Assembly (NCBI GenBank): GCA_000708835.1
Contig: DF237126.1
Location: 1 to 48,800 of the forward strand
Length of the DNA: 48,800 bases
From: Klebsormidium nitens
Lineage: Eukaryota; Streptophyta; Klebsormidiophyceae; Klebsormidiales; Klebsormidiaceae
Direction: 5' to 3'
In this document: positions 1-11,854 of the stretch, in pieces
How positions within the stretch are numbered: position 1 is the first letter of the stretch
Layout: each line of letters opens with the position of its first letter
Position numbers and translations under genes: made by a program
The notes under the pieces: model-generated
The model's database searches: none
Seen by the model: only the letters and a program-made list of their open reading frames with translations
Told to the model about the DNA's origin: nothing

Positions 1-763
1 AGGCTCCAGCTCTTTACCCGCCAATTTGCCCGCCTCAGGCTAACGGGGGCGTCGCTGTGTGGCCGTTCGATCGACAGTTGGCTGAACGATTAGTCTAATC
101 ATTAGACCATCCATGATCCGTCAATTTTTCGGCATGATTTGTTGGGGCTAAATGCGTCATGCATGAAGCTGGCTGCTGCCACCGGACTCGGCCATTGAAC
201 GACCATTCATCTCCACACATCTTCCTTAAAAACTTTGAGTCCCATGTATGTTTTACTTACAGCCTGCATCTCAAATCTTTGCCTAGCTGTTGCGCTCCAG
301 TAAGTATAGCACACATGCATGTGCAACGTGCTCTCAAAAACGCGACAATCCAGGAGCACCGGCATGGCAGTAATGATGCCAGAAGCGAGCTATCTTCAAT
401 GACTGAGCGGCCCGTCCCTGCGTCATAGTGTCAGATTCATGCAATCACCTCCGGAAATCTCTCATGAATTAGTTCCACCACGGCCCGACCTGTATGCAAA
501 CCTGGATACATGCCGCCTAGCATGTTACATGAATGATCATGGTCCAATTATGATTGCTGAAAGTCTCACATGGTGGCTAGCTCCGCTTTGGCTTCCCAGT
601 AATCCCTTCGCCTGACATCATTGAAAAGCATGGCAGGCCTATGCAAAAGCGCAAGCTACTCTTCAAAGGTCGCCTCGAGTCTTTGAGTCACCGAAGAAAG
701 TGTAAGAGCAGGATGCCGTTTTTTTTCTGGCAAGCAACTCCAACAAATATTGAAAAACCTGAC
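1..763. other. 3' flank, no gene seen
   Basis: This stretch lies beyond the stop codon of the minus-strand bilin reductase and runs to the window edge. Short open frames are present on both strands, but none has splice signals or similarity I can recognise. It probably holds the 3' untranslated region of the bilin reductase and intergenic DNA. Confidence 0.5.
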
Positions 764-3700
764 TCACGTTGGAGGGATGAAGTTCCCATCAAGGTCCCAC
801 GGCCTTGTTACACACTTTTTACCGACTACACTTCGTTTCTTGATAACATTGCCGTCTGGCCCTCGGTATTCTGGAAAGTAATCTAGGAAGGACTTGCTGC
901 CCAGCTCCTTCATGCCATCGAACAAAAACCCGTGTATGTAAGCCTGAAAACAGAGAAGTTTACAAAGCGTCAGTCTTTCGCAGGCTGCTTTTTGAATACG
1001 TGCAGCCATCAACAAGCGATCCGGCCTGCATTCACGCTGCAAAGAGGCAGATGTCATCCCTTCCAAAGTGGTTTCCAATCCTTTCTACAAGGAAAGTTTG
1101 AAGAGAATGACGTGTCCGCGCGCAATATGCCTCAAAATCTCGCACCATACGGTCGTAATTCGGTCATTGCTACCCAATCAGTCTTGCAATCAGGCAAGCG
1201 TTGTAGTCATCCATTTCGGAGGGGACCATTCGCTCACCTCGCACAGCTCCGTCCCGTATAATCTCGTGATGGTTGGTCGCCCGGGATCCTACACCACGCG
1301 GACCAGAAAATAGTGAGAACAGTGCGGGTTTCCAATGGATGGAGATGCAGCTCAATCGTCACCGAGCTTGACAAAAGCTTTTATGCCAGCTGTGCGCCGT
1401 TCGGCTCCAGGAAAGTGCGCTTGTGACGTGAGAGTACTAAAGAACTTTCCTCATACGCGGCAGCAAACGTGTGGCTCGGCTTGACAGCAAAGTTTTGAGA
1501 TGGGAAGCATACAGTCAGTTAGTTTGAAAGTACAGATCAACATGGTGCCCACAGAGTCAAAAGACGTCTCACTGATACAGTCAGGAAAGACGAGAACCGT
1601 TTTTGGGTGAAAACCGAGATTAATCTCGTGTGGTCGTGTTCTTTCCGAAAAGGACAAAACGTAAAGGAGAAAGCGAAACCGAACGAAACATCGGCAGAAA
1701 TGAACGAGCTACGCGATCGATAAACCGTAGACAAGCGCTTTTCGTTACAGAATTACCTTCCCGTCCACGCTAGCCTGGTCAATCTTAACAAAAGTCCACT
1801 TTCTGGGAACTGAGAGTTTCGTAAAAGCAACCCCGTCGGCCTTCAGGCGCACCGCAAAGCCGTTTCACGATTCGCAATCTGCCCAACAAACAGGAATCTC
1901 CGGAAGAACAGAGAAACGGCTCACCTTCTCTGCCCGCCAGCAGACGTACTTGTGCTGCGCTTCCCTGTTGCGTGCAATCTCTACCGGATCTGTGGTCGGG
2001 ACGGCCTTCGCGACCATCTCAGCGTACGCCTGGAAGATGCACGCGTGTTTTTGATCAGCGATTTAAGAAGTCAGCGTTTAAGAAGACGCAGCTGTTTCTC
2101 CCGGTGCTCTCCATCCTATCCGCCGACTATTAGGCAGCCGACGAACTTGCCAGTCGAAACATGACCCGATAATGCTTTGATGTTGTCAGGCCATTTGCGG
2201 GTCACCCTCGACAGAGCCGGTGGCGTTTTGTGCGGAGAGCTCAGACCCAGCCTAAGGGAGGCCACCGCTTTCATGGGGAGCTTCTTCAGGTAAGCATAGG
2301 AGTTCATTTTCGCACTGTCGTAGATGCTTTCCGAACGTTGAATAGGATCATCTGAGCCATCAAGCAGATACGAATTCAGTCGACAGAATAGAGCTCGAGT
2401 TTGCATAACTATCAGATTGTAGGAAGACCTGAAACGGTTCGGAACTTAGTCGGTCAACAGATCTCCAAACTTTTTACAAAGAGAACATGTGTTCAATCTG
2501 AAGGCAGCGCTCAACATGAAACAATAGGGCTCCGCAAAGCTGCCCAGAGGATGCGCCGGTGGCTCACGTCTATGTACTCCTTGAAAGCTTCGAAGATGAC
2601 TGTCTGGACGGTGGTCCGGTCGCTGGGCCTCGTCCACAGCAGCGCAGGCGAGAAGAACTGGAGAGACTCCGCTGTGAACTCTCCACCCCAGGGCAGGACC
2701 TGCGGAAAGAAACGTGCATGGTTCCCTGTCGCACAGCGCAACGTCTGCACCACAATCCCTGCAGAAGAAGGCTTCTGTACCTATGCAGTTCGTGGATCCC
2801 GATAGAAGCCGAGAAGCACAGGTTGCGCCACCAAAGCTTGCGAAAAAGGAAACTTTGCTTTTCGTCACTGCCATCCTCCAATCCGGCACGAAGGGAGCCT
2901 CAAAAAAGGTCCTGCAGTGGTGAGTACGGAACAGTCTGGGCCTTGCGAACACGCAGCACGAGTCACTGACCCCGGCTAAGAATGTTCGCTGTCACTACTG
3001 GGGAGTGAAAACACCTACCTTAATATACCGGTTAGTAATGGGCAAGAGCGGCTTGATGTGCTTCTCAAAGTGCTCGGGCGTTTTATGTAGGGGGTTCAGG
3101 TCCCTGGACAGAGCAGAAGAGTGCAAGGTCAGAAAGCAAGGACCTTGGAACACAGGAAGCATCGTTGATACAAAGCATCTAGCACAGTCTATTTGCTGAG
3201 AGTGAGGCAGAGGAAGAACCATTCGAACAAGGAAGCGCTGTAAAGGGGAAGTGACAGATAAAAGAGCTGCAGCTCACAAAATCTGCAGGTGACCCCGTGG
3301 GAGGGTGACAAGATCCGCACAGAAGTAGGGGAGGTCGTACTCAGGACGAGGAAAGGCAATCAGGTTTAACACCTGCATAGACAACATAATAGCTTGAAGA
3401 AGCGCGTCAAACCGCCTGGTAATTGCATTCTTACTTCAAGTCACCTCACGTGAGAGTATGAGATAGGACTCGCCTCTATGATGGATCACAAGTGGCCTCG
3501 CCGTCAACTTTATTGACGCTATACACAATTTTGGGGGCCTAATGAGCAGTCACTATACACAATTTTGGGGGCCTAATGAGCAGTCACTCTGGACACGTTT
3601 CCACAGAAAAATCATTGTCCATACATTCTTTGATGTCCGGACAACACAAGCCTTGCCAACGGAATTGCCTGTGCTTACCTGGAGATTATTGCCCGCCTGA

Positions 3701-4699
3701 ATGTTGCAGGCCCGCATTTGCCGCAACTTGTGGGATTGCAAGTATGTGCTGTCAGTAACAGCTTTTTGGCCTTTGCTGTCAGTTGCCTCCAATCTGATGA
3801 ACTCTTCCTGCACTTTCACAAGGAACGAGGTCAACTCACATCAAGTGCCCTTGGAATAGATCACAAAGGGGCTGGACGTAGCCTTTCTGCGGTGCATATG
3901 TCTTCTGATGTGGTTGTCATAGAGAACGACTCTTGAAAACCGCTTCAACAACACGAATGTCAATTGACAGGGGCCCTTATTGGCTGAAAGGGAAGACATT
4001 CTCCGATTGGCAACACAACTGAACATAATTAGAATATGAATGAAGCCAAAGCTGTGGCCCCTAGCTTGCAGATAAGAAAAGAGACTGAGACACTGCTCAT
4101 GCCAATTCTAGACTTAAGGGGAAGTTGGATTTTTCAAAAGTTTGTTTATGAGCTCCAAAAACAAAAGCTAGTTTTGCGGCGAACCAAAAGGGGGGGATCA
4201 CCAAGAATTCGATCATTCAATCATATTAGGAACAGACCAATTAAAAAGCGTACCACTGTCTCACCTTGATTGGATATGGCCACAGCTCCATCTTCTCCCC
4301 CAAGGCCTTCACAGCATACTCAACAAACGGTTTGTACAGGCCATCGTTGCTGCCAGACTCGCCCGCACTGGCCTCCTCTTCGCTTGATGTTTGTGCAGGC
4401 CCCGCCTCTGCCACAGCTTGGCATGAGTGCCGTGTCCTCCCACCAACATACTGCAACCCTTCACTGCCAGCAAAACTAAGCGTGCTGGAATTGCGACCTT
4501 CACAGAAATTGTCCTGGTGTGAAGTTGCACACCGCTCCGGAAAGAAACGAGAGGAAACTGGTTTAAACTGTGCATTCTTTGCACCCCATCTTGCCTCTAG
4601 GCCGACCTGCTCTTCATAAGCTTTTGTAATTTTGGGGGCAGGCCTCGCCACGTGCAAAGCGGAGCCCCCGGCAGCTGTTCTGAAAAGATGGGCCTGCAT
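764..4699 (-). CDS. Ferredoxin-dependent bilin reductase (HY2/PebA/PUBS family), plastid
   Basis: Reduces biliverdin with electrons from ferredoxin to make a phytobilin chromophore, expected in the plastid stroma. Eight exons join in phase: 4265-4699, 3679-3807, 3278-3372, 3019-3103, 2568-2699, 1925-2029, 1238-1288 and 764-943, giving 403 residues. Family motifs in order: [19 protein letters not shown] (195-213), DLNPL, LPWGGEF (250-256), [29 protein letters not shown], then [13 protein letters not shown] and [12 protein letters not shown] at the C-terminus. The first ~115 residues do not match the family core and would serve as a transit peptide. Arabidopsis HY2 is about 329 residues. I chose the ATG at 4699, but an upstream exon is possible. 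Where HY2 has Cys-Ala-Asn this protein has Cys-Ala-Asp (Asp208), as in PebA and PUBS-type enzymes, so the product may be 15,16-dihydrobiliverdin or phycourobilin rather than phytochromobilin. Family assignment is firm; the product is not. The gene shares a 416-bp divergent promoter with the acid phosphatase. Confidence 0.9.
3519..3586. repeat. 34-bp perfect tandem duplication
   Basis: Two identical 34-bp units (3519-3552 and 3553-3586) lie side by side inside the intron between the second and third exons of the bilin reductase gene. They look like a recent slippage or unequal-exchange event and do not touch either splice site. Confidence 0.9.
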
Positions 4700-5115
4700 G
4701 GGGAGCTAACCCCTTTGTCTTCAACCACGTAAAGGGTTCTTGGGCACCAAATGCTGGGTGGCAAAGAGAATTGAAGCAGGTGTGAAAGAAAGCATGCATA
4801 AACCTTAATATTATACGTACTGTAAACTTCGAGAGAGACTCCGAGAGAGAATGAAGCCAAGGTGCACAACTCCTTCTCTTTTCGTCCGCCCAAGGGCTCA
4901 CACAACTAGCATGTGCTATACACCGGTAACAGAATGCCCCCAGTTGAGAGTTGATTCATTCAGCCTTTAACGCTACATAGCGGGTTTCGACCGTCTCTAG
5001 TTTCAGCGATTCCCCACCTTGAGAATCTTTTGCACGAGCCGGCCTAGCCTGAGGCTCCCTCCACAAACGGGGCACAAACTTGTCTAAGACTTTAGCTGGG
5101 GGCGCACTCGTTGCC
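4700..5115. promoter_or_regulatory. Divergent intergenic region, bilin reductase / acid phosphatase
   Basis: 416 bp separate the two start codons (4699 minus, 5116 plus), so both promoters and 5' leaders must lie here unless upstream non-coding exons exist. I see no clear TATA box or other named element. The promoter role is inferred from position only. Confidence 0.5.
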
Positions 5116-8100
5116 ATGGCGGGCTCAAGTGTGCCTAAGGCAAGCAGAGTGCTGATGCCCGTACTGCTGACCTGCCTGCTTCAGTTCATGCTGGCAACTG
5201 CTTTGTCCCAGGATGATTACGTTCGTCCTGCTGCAAAGCCCGATATCAACCCTCGCGACTGGGATTCGAAGAATTTCTGGTTTGGATGGCGCAAGTGGAG
5301 GAAAGATGCGGATGAGCCCGAGCAGGTAAGCTGTGGAAAGCACTCAAGCTAATTTGACAGTGAAGCAGTGGTGTTGGGTCGTTTCTTTCCGGCCCCACTC
5401 ATACTCATTGAACCTTCCTGTCCCAAGTTGGCGGCCGTTCTACAGGGTTATCTCAAAGTGAATTGTATGGCCAAATACATTTGAGCTGCGAGTCACTCTT
5501 GTTTCTTTGCTCACCACTCTTATGCCCCCTTTGCTGGTTCTTTATTCCCACAGCTTGCGAGGTTGTTTCAGAATCGGGATCAAGCGGAGCCACAAGTCCA
5601 GTGTTTGTTTTCTGTAAACATCAATGATCATGATATTTTAGGCTTCGCAAAGGCATGTGCGTTCCAGCAATTGCAGGAGTCCCAATAGTCAGGCCTCGCC
5701 CAGGGCCTTGATTCCAGTGATGGCATTTCAATACAACAATGAGACACTTGCCAAAGAAAGTGTGAAATCTCTCTGCTTCAATCCTGAAGAAGGTCACACA
5801 GCATATCGAGCCAGGTTTCTCACCCTCCAGAAGATGCATGGAGCTCTCTTCCCCACAATCGCCTCATAGCGCAATAACTCAAGGAGTAGTAACACATTTA
5901 GGCTTTTGCCTTCTACTCTCAGGTGCACATTACGCACGTCAAACCCGGCCAGGTCAGTGTCACATGGATCGTCCCCAGCCGGACTAAGACCAAGTCGGTT
6001 GTCATGTACTCCACCGAGCCTGAGAAGTACTCCAACGAGGCCACAGGGGTGTCTGAGACATATGGGTACACCATCTCGTACAAGTCAGGGCGCATCCACC
6101 ATGTGACTCTGGGGGACAAAAAGCGTCTGCTGCCGGATACGACGTACTACTATCGGGTTGGCGACCCGAATTCCAAGATCAGCAAGGAGCTCAGCTTCAA
6201 GACGCTGCCCAGCCAGGGCCCAGATGTGCCGCTCAAGTTTGTTGTGATCGGTGAGGTCGCGGGCTGCGGACATTGGTTATGTTGTTGATTGCTAAGGATT
6301 ACATAAACTGCAACCTTCAGACGAGCCAATTTTAAAGACATGAGGTTCTACTACATGATAAGGTCCGCTATTGAACAGAAGGGTTGGGGCGAGTGGTCCT
6401 CCACATTAAGCTCAATTTGACGCTGGAATATTGGGGGAATTCTTGCACTCGTGTTCGTCTTTTTAAATCAGCATTGCCCAATTGACAGAATCTTGGCCTA
6501 AATAAAGAACCGTGCTCACAACACTGTGGTCGACTTACTACTTGCAAAGCTGACAAGTTTGTGGTCCTTGCAGGTGATCTGGGCCAGACAGAGTGGTCAC
6601 AGAGCACCCTGGGGCACATCAGCAAGACCGAATATGACATGGTTATCCTGGCGGGAGACCTGTCTTATGCAGATAGGTAAGAGCTTGTTTGGACCACCAA
6701 ACTGCTGGGGGTACTGTTCTGAAGCAAGATTCGTCTGGTCAATCCATGAAGTGGCGTTCTGGTTGTCAACGACTTCTATGCCTCTTTGCAACAGAGCCTC
6801 CTGGTTTTACTTTCTGGTCCCGATTTTTTGATGGTATTCCTTTTCGGATCATCATTCCTGACGGAAAATGAGTTTCTGAAGACGCCGTTCCCGAACAGGT
6901 ATCAGCCCCGTTGGGACACATGGGGCCGCTTGGTCGAGCCCGTCTTCAGCCGCGCACCGTTCATGTCTGTAGAGGGCAACCACGAGATCGAGACGCTCGC
7001 GTTCAACCTCCCCACTCCTTTTACCGCATACAACGCGCGCTATCCAATGCCCTTCCGGGAGAGCGGTTCGGATTCGAACTTGTACTACTCGTTTGAGGCA
7101 GCTGGCGCGCACGTGCTTATGCTGGGGTCGTATACCGAGTACCACCCGGGGTCCCCGCAGTACAAGTGGCTTGAGGTATGACATGCTCGGCATTCGGACA
7201 GGGAAAGTGAACTGCCTGCAAAGCAGGTTTCTGATCTGACTCGCGTAGATTTGAGCGATCACCCTGTTTGATACCTCAAAGACGTGCCTGCTCCGGCACG
7301 ACAGGTCGTTTGTCAGTGATATCAATAGGGGGAATGATTGATGCTCTGCAAGTTGCCGCGATGCGACCTTGTGGTCCTGTGAGAACACGTTCCAAGGTGG
7401 TCCTGAACTGGAAACAAGCTGAAGGTGTACTCGCTCCTTCGAGTCTATCCACTTCCCTTCTGCGGGTGGGCTCGTGTGACCTGGTGTTGGCTTTCTTGCA
7501 ATTTCAGTGCACTGGATGCACTTCTGCTATGAGTTTCCTCCAAGACATTCCGCTTTCGCGTCAAAGTTTTGCGTTCCGCATGGTTGTCTGACCCGTTCTT
7601 CCATGCGAATGCAGGAGGATCTGAGCCAGGTCGACCGCTCCAAGACCCCCTGGCTGATCGCTGTTTTCCATGCCCCCTGGTAAGCCCTTGCTCCAGCCCC
7701 GTGATTGCCTGCACGAAACCGAGAAGGTACAGGGAGACAGGGAAGCTTCGCTACCGACCCCCTAAAGTTTCTCAAGAATACTTCTGTGGCCCTTGCGAAG
7801 GCCAAGAGTCTTGCTCCGTTAGTGGCGTTTCTCTGCTCCCTCTTGACGTTGTTGATTTGCCAACCAGAGCGTCGTGCTTCGTGGTCGTCGACGGGACTTG
7901 GTTTCGCAAGGCGCTGCTAGGACGAGCTCGATCGGAAAGCCGTGTTGCGCTTCACGTGTGTCCTGTTCTTGTCGCTCCCCTCCTTCTCGGCTAGAAGTCT
8001 TGCGATTGCACCCGCTGATCTCCTCACTACTTCTCTTCCCGTTTTGTTCCTCTTATTCTTGAATCACCTCCCTCCGGGTCTCCTTTGTTCTGTGCCGCAG

Positions 8101-9432
8101 ATTATGTCGTGTTGCCTCACCGCTCTCTGTCAGCTTCCTGCTTTTCGACCTCCCTGATGCTTCCCATTCTTGAGATTCTCACCACTTCCCTTCTTCTTGG
8201 AACATGAAGCACGGGTCATTGCCTCACTGTCCACACGCGGCTCGATGCAGGCACAACTCCAACTTCTCGCACCAGGGGGTTCGTGCTGCCCTTGTCTTGA
8301 GAATTATGGTCGCGTCCTGATCTCTGGACAACACCTAGAAGACAAAGCACGGGTGGTTGCCTTACTGCGCCTAACCTCGGCTGTACGGTGCTGCAGGTAC
8401 AACTCCAATTTCGCCCACCAGGGCGAGGGCGATCTGATGAAGGCCGCCATGGAGGGCCTGCTCTACTCGGCGCGCGTGGACATCGTGTTCAGCGGCCACG
8501 TGCACGCATACGAGCGCTTCGTGAGCTTCTCCGTCGTGTATCCCATCGTTTCGCTGTCGTTCTCGAAGCGACAGTGGTTTCTAAATAAGCATGTTACGAA
8601 TGTTGTGGGAGCGCCTTGAGACTGGTGGATTCCCTCTACTTTGCCGTTCGGCCCAATTTTCGTCATCCTTCATGAACACGCCTTCGAGCCCTTTCCAAAC
8701 CTTTTTCGACTCTTCGCCGCTTTGTCATTTTTCGTTTTGTACTCGCTTCCTGGTTCATCAGGTTTTGGAGGAGACTTCATGTCTGCAAGCGAGGAGTCTG
8801 TGACTGAGCCTGCCGGTTCGCTGCTGCAGGATCGCGTCTTTGAGGACAAGGCCGACAAGTGCGGGCCCGTTTACATTGTTGTCGGGGATGGAGGCAACAG
8901 AGAAGGCCTCGCGACCAAGTAAGCGACATTATGGATTGATTGCCGTCATCAATATACTTTTTCCGCACTCAGCCAAAGACATGGTCCTCTGCCGATTGTG
9001 TCTACCTCCAAGGCATCCTCTTTCCGCCACTTTTTCGCACTTGCGAACCCCGGCGGCTGTTGTTCTGCATCTTGAGCTTGGACCCGCCTTACTCGCACAG
9101 GTTGACAAACGCCTCACCTTGCGGAAGTGCAGGACCCTCCACAAGATAGACGATTAGTTTGGTTAGCTGTCCACCCAATCACAGCAAAGTGTAGACAACC
9201 AGAACCGAACGAAGTGCATTTCGGCTCATTTTGCAGGTACCTCGACCCACAGCCGTCCATCTCTCTCCGGCGCGAGGCCAGTTTCGGCTACGGCGCTTTC
9301 GAGCTGGCGAACAGCACCCATGCCGTCTGGAGATGGCACCGGAACCAGGATGAGGTGACGGTGACGTCAGACGAGGTCTGGCTCCAAAGCTTGGCCCGAC
9401 CCGGCAGCCCCTGCGGTGCATTGGTGACATAA
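5116..9432 (+). CDS. PAP: Purple acid phosphatase, secreted or vacuolar
   Basis: Dinuclear-metal phosphomonoesterase releasing phosphate from organic esters, normally in the vacuole, wall or outside the cell. Eight exons join in phase: 5116-5325, 5923-6250, 6574-6676, 6899-7175, 7615-7679, 8397-8520, 8830-8918 and 9237-9432, giving 463 residues. A signal peptide is visible (hydrophobic stretch about residues 14-32, ending near ATALS). The five metal-ligand motifs are all present: GDLG (180-183), GDLSY (207-211), GNHE (240-243), FHAPW (324-328) and GHVHAYER (361-368). An N-terminal fibronectin-like domain starts at VHITHVKPGQVSVTW, as in plant high-molecular-weight PAPs. The first ATG in a good context is at 5116; the upstream in-frame TTG at 5080 is not a credible eukaryotic start. 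The intron before the GHVH exon carries a decayed second copy of that exon's start (8206-8282). Length is typical of the family and no break is seen. Confidence 0.95.
8206..8427 (+). repeat. Partial duplication of an intron end and exon start (pseudo-exon)
   Basis: Bases about 8206-8282 repeat, with changes, the intron end and exon start at about 8344-8427 of the acid phosphatase gene, offset by roughly 140-146 bp. The upstream copy keeps an AG acceptor (8249-8250) and a readable exon start (HNSNFSHQG against YNSNFAHQG). In that frame it meets a stop at 8318-8320, so it cannot replace the real exon. Confidence 0.75.
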
Positions 9433-10645
9433 AATCAAGAGGGTCTGCAGTGGCGGTCCTGAGAGGTCTTCTGCATGGCGCTCAGGGTGCGATCCTTCGA
9501 CGAGCCGATCTGATGCCTTTCGGATGAGCATTTTGTAAATAGATCATATCTGTTCTGCTTGTACACTAGCCAATGGCACCTTATAAGCACAGGACGATGC
9601 TTCGAGCTTTTTTCGAAGAGGGCCAAGTGATTCATTGGTGAACCTACTGGGCGAACAAGAGCAGGCCAACAAGCCTGGAGCTTTCAAAGCGTACTGCAAA
9701 CTCGTTGTCTGTCTCGCAACATTGAACATTGCCGCGTTTAGAGAGGCTGATTTTGCCTTTTTGGCTCTAACTCACAGGCTCTCAAAATACTGATATCAAT
9801 GCCATCTCCTATACCGGCTGCCTTGCTACTTTCATTGCATGCATCTAGCCTGATGGATTCGAGAATGCCATGAATTAAGTCGGACAGCTGCTGCTCATAT
9901 GCGGTACGAAAGCGGCAGCACGAAATGAGATTGTACGGTCACCGTTGCAGTGCCGCGCCAGTCACTCGGAAATCGAACTCCGCCCGCATGTTCGTACGTT
10001 TGCTTACCTACCAACTTATGTATCGCGCTGGCGCGCACAGGCCGCCAGGACCGTTGATCATGTATAGTCAGAAAACGTATTCTCATGAAAACTCTGGACT
10101 TCTCAACGTGTACACATGTATAACATTCCTGCACAAGACATATCTGAGTCAGATCCGCTTTCAAGCTTTGCGAGATTAGGTTTCATGTCTACTCGATCGC
10201 GATCATGCATATGAGTGTTGGGGCACATGCGCGCGCCCGAGTAGTGCGGCTTCATGCGTCTGCAAGCGCGCCACGCCATAGATTAGATGGCTTATGGCAG
10301 CCGCGAAACTTGAAGGATCAAAAACGCCCTCCTAGAAATATATGAGGGCGGCGGCCTCACCCATCATCATGTCTACGTTTGCTGCGTGAAGCACGTGCCA
10401 GTGTGTTTTAATGCATTTTTGAAGTGTATGGTGTAAGTTCAACAGAACCAGCTAGCTCAATGTCAGACCCGCATGTACGGTGTTTGGGGGCCGCATATGC
10501 AAGGTTTCGAACCGGGCTCTCCTGATAGAGATCGTTTGTGCCGGCCATAGACAGAAAGCTCGAAGTCCAAAAGACAAGTTCTCAACACGACAATGTTATT
10601 GTTATTGTTATTGTTTGATTAGCGTCGGTTCGGAGCCGTGATCGG
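9433..10645. other. Intergenic, no gene seen
   Basis: This lies between the phosphatase stop codon and the LINE remnant. It is presumably the phosphatase 3' untranslated region followed by intergenic DNA. The only clear structure is a short TTATTG microsatellite near 10593-10615. No open frame here has recognisable similarity or splice context. Confidence 0.5.
10593..10615. repeat. Hexanucleotide microsatellite (TTATTG)n
   Basis: About three to four uninterrupted copies of TTATTG lie just beyond the 3' end of the LINE-like coding remnant. It could be the simple tail often left at the 3' end of a LINE insertion, since the element reads on the minus strand and would end here. That link is inference. 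Confidence 0.6.
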
Positions 10646-11320
10646 CTAAGTCGACGATTGTCCTATTACGCTAGCTCGCTTATCTAAAGCAAGATGCACG
10701 AATTTACCTACCACATATGTGTCCTGCAAGTTAAGAAAAGCTTTCAAGTCTCTATGTCGTCTGTCCTCGAATAGAAACTGAAAGGTCGTTCGAATGTCAC
10801 TATAACCCGAGCAATCATATACAAAATGACTCTCCGTCTCTATTGCTCCCGACTTACAGACCTGGCAATGTCGCTCATCGCGAGCAATCCCTTGCCAACT
10901 CCCTGATTCAATAGCGAGCTTGTGTGCTCCCACTCTGAATTTGGCTAGGGTTGCAAAGTGCGCGGAGACGCCTATTTGATCTAATGAAAGGCTCAAAGGA
11001 GTAGCCGATCTTGACTTCACCAAAGTACGTGCAGAACTTTCGGCCATAACCCTCCCTCGGGTCCTGCATATATGCCATCTCAGACCTCTCTTGAAGCAAA
11101 GCTAAGTCCAGAACACCTGTACTTTCGTTTGCTGACACGAGTTCGCAAGCTTTTTCTACGATCCTCGCGTACCACCCGCCCTTGTTTGCTGCCCACATTT
11201 CCCTCGACTCTTCAAAGGCCAAACGGGCCAGCCGATCCTGGGGAAGGCTCGCTACAGTAATGTAGTACTGTAGTCTGTACCCTTGAAGTCCATTGTTGAG
11301 GCCACTTTGCCAGGCCGTTG
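10646..11320 (-). mobile_element. Decayed non-LTR (LINE-type) retrotransposon, 3' end of the ORF2 protein
   Basis: Two overlapping minus-strand frames (10908-11222 and 10646-11047), plus a short upstream piece to about 11320, together resemble the last ~200 residues of a LINE reverse transcriptase protein. The best signal is a basic stretch (TLAKFRVGAHKLAIESGSW) followed by a zinc-knuckle-like pattern (CQVC, then HFVYDC) typical of the C-terminus of these proteins. The reading frame changes near 11040 and again near 11265, so the piece is not functional. No reverse transcriptase core motif or target-site duplication was found. It sits in the plus-strand intergenic space upstream of the oleosin-like gene. 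Confidence 0.6.
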
Positions 11321-11854
11321 GGGTTCGGAAAGCAAAACCCTGCGACTTGGAACTGCCGACGCGCGACCGCCCGCGCCTGCGTGAATCTGATTCCGATCAT
11401 CACATCTCACGGTTTTGTCACGGTCGTACCTTTCAGCGCACGCAGCTTCTTCCAACTTGCATGTTTAGTGCCAGCAGCATCATGCACGGGAATGTCACGG
11501 ACGTCATGGTGCTTTAAACCTTCATAATGGACGGTCGCGACATGCGGGCGGCCATCACGTGGGCCCATTGCAAGTTGGAAGGGCTGGCAAAACATGCTGA
11601 ATCAGCACGAGAGAGTAGCGTCACAGCAGAAGCGCAGAAGCAAGGCTCAGAGGCTTACCTTTACTGAGTCAGGAACTTGAAGACAGCAACACCAGCGCAG
11701 GACTAGAAAGCTCGTGCTTTTGTTTACAGAACCCGTCCATTCGCACTTTGATAGATCCAGAACTCTTCGATCAGCGCCGCTCTTATCCAAGCTTTGCCCC
11801 CTTCGCTTGCTTCGATCCGTCTCTCCCTGCTTCGATCAGTGACCGCCAGCCAGC
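11321..11854. promoter_or_regulatory. Upstream region of the oleosin-like gene
   Basis: About 530 bp lie between the retroelement remnant and the ATG at 11855 and must hold the promoter and 5' leader. No TATA box or named element is evident. Minus-strand frames here (for example 11407-11595) have no recognisable family. Confidence 0.35.

Noticed and set aside
1740-1860. Open minus-strand stretch [16 protein letters not shown] followed by a donor-like GTAAT
   Set aside because: Bilin reductase exons on both sides join in phase without it (WRAEK to DPGRP), and the stretch has no counterpart in the family.
5080-5115. Upstream in-frame TTG start for the acid phosphatase
   Set aside because: Eukaryotic translation starts at ATG almost always. 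The ATG at 5116 gives a clean signal peptide directly at the N-terminus.
10490-10565. tRNA-like B-box (GGTTCGAAACC on the minus strand near 10503-10513)
   Set aside because: The flanking bases do not form a T-stem, and no acceptor stem or A-box at the right distance was found.
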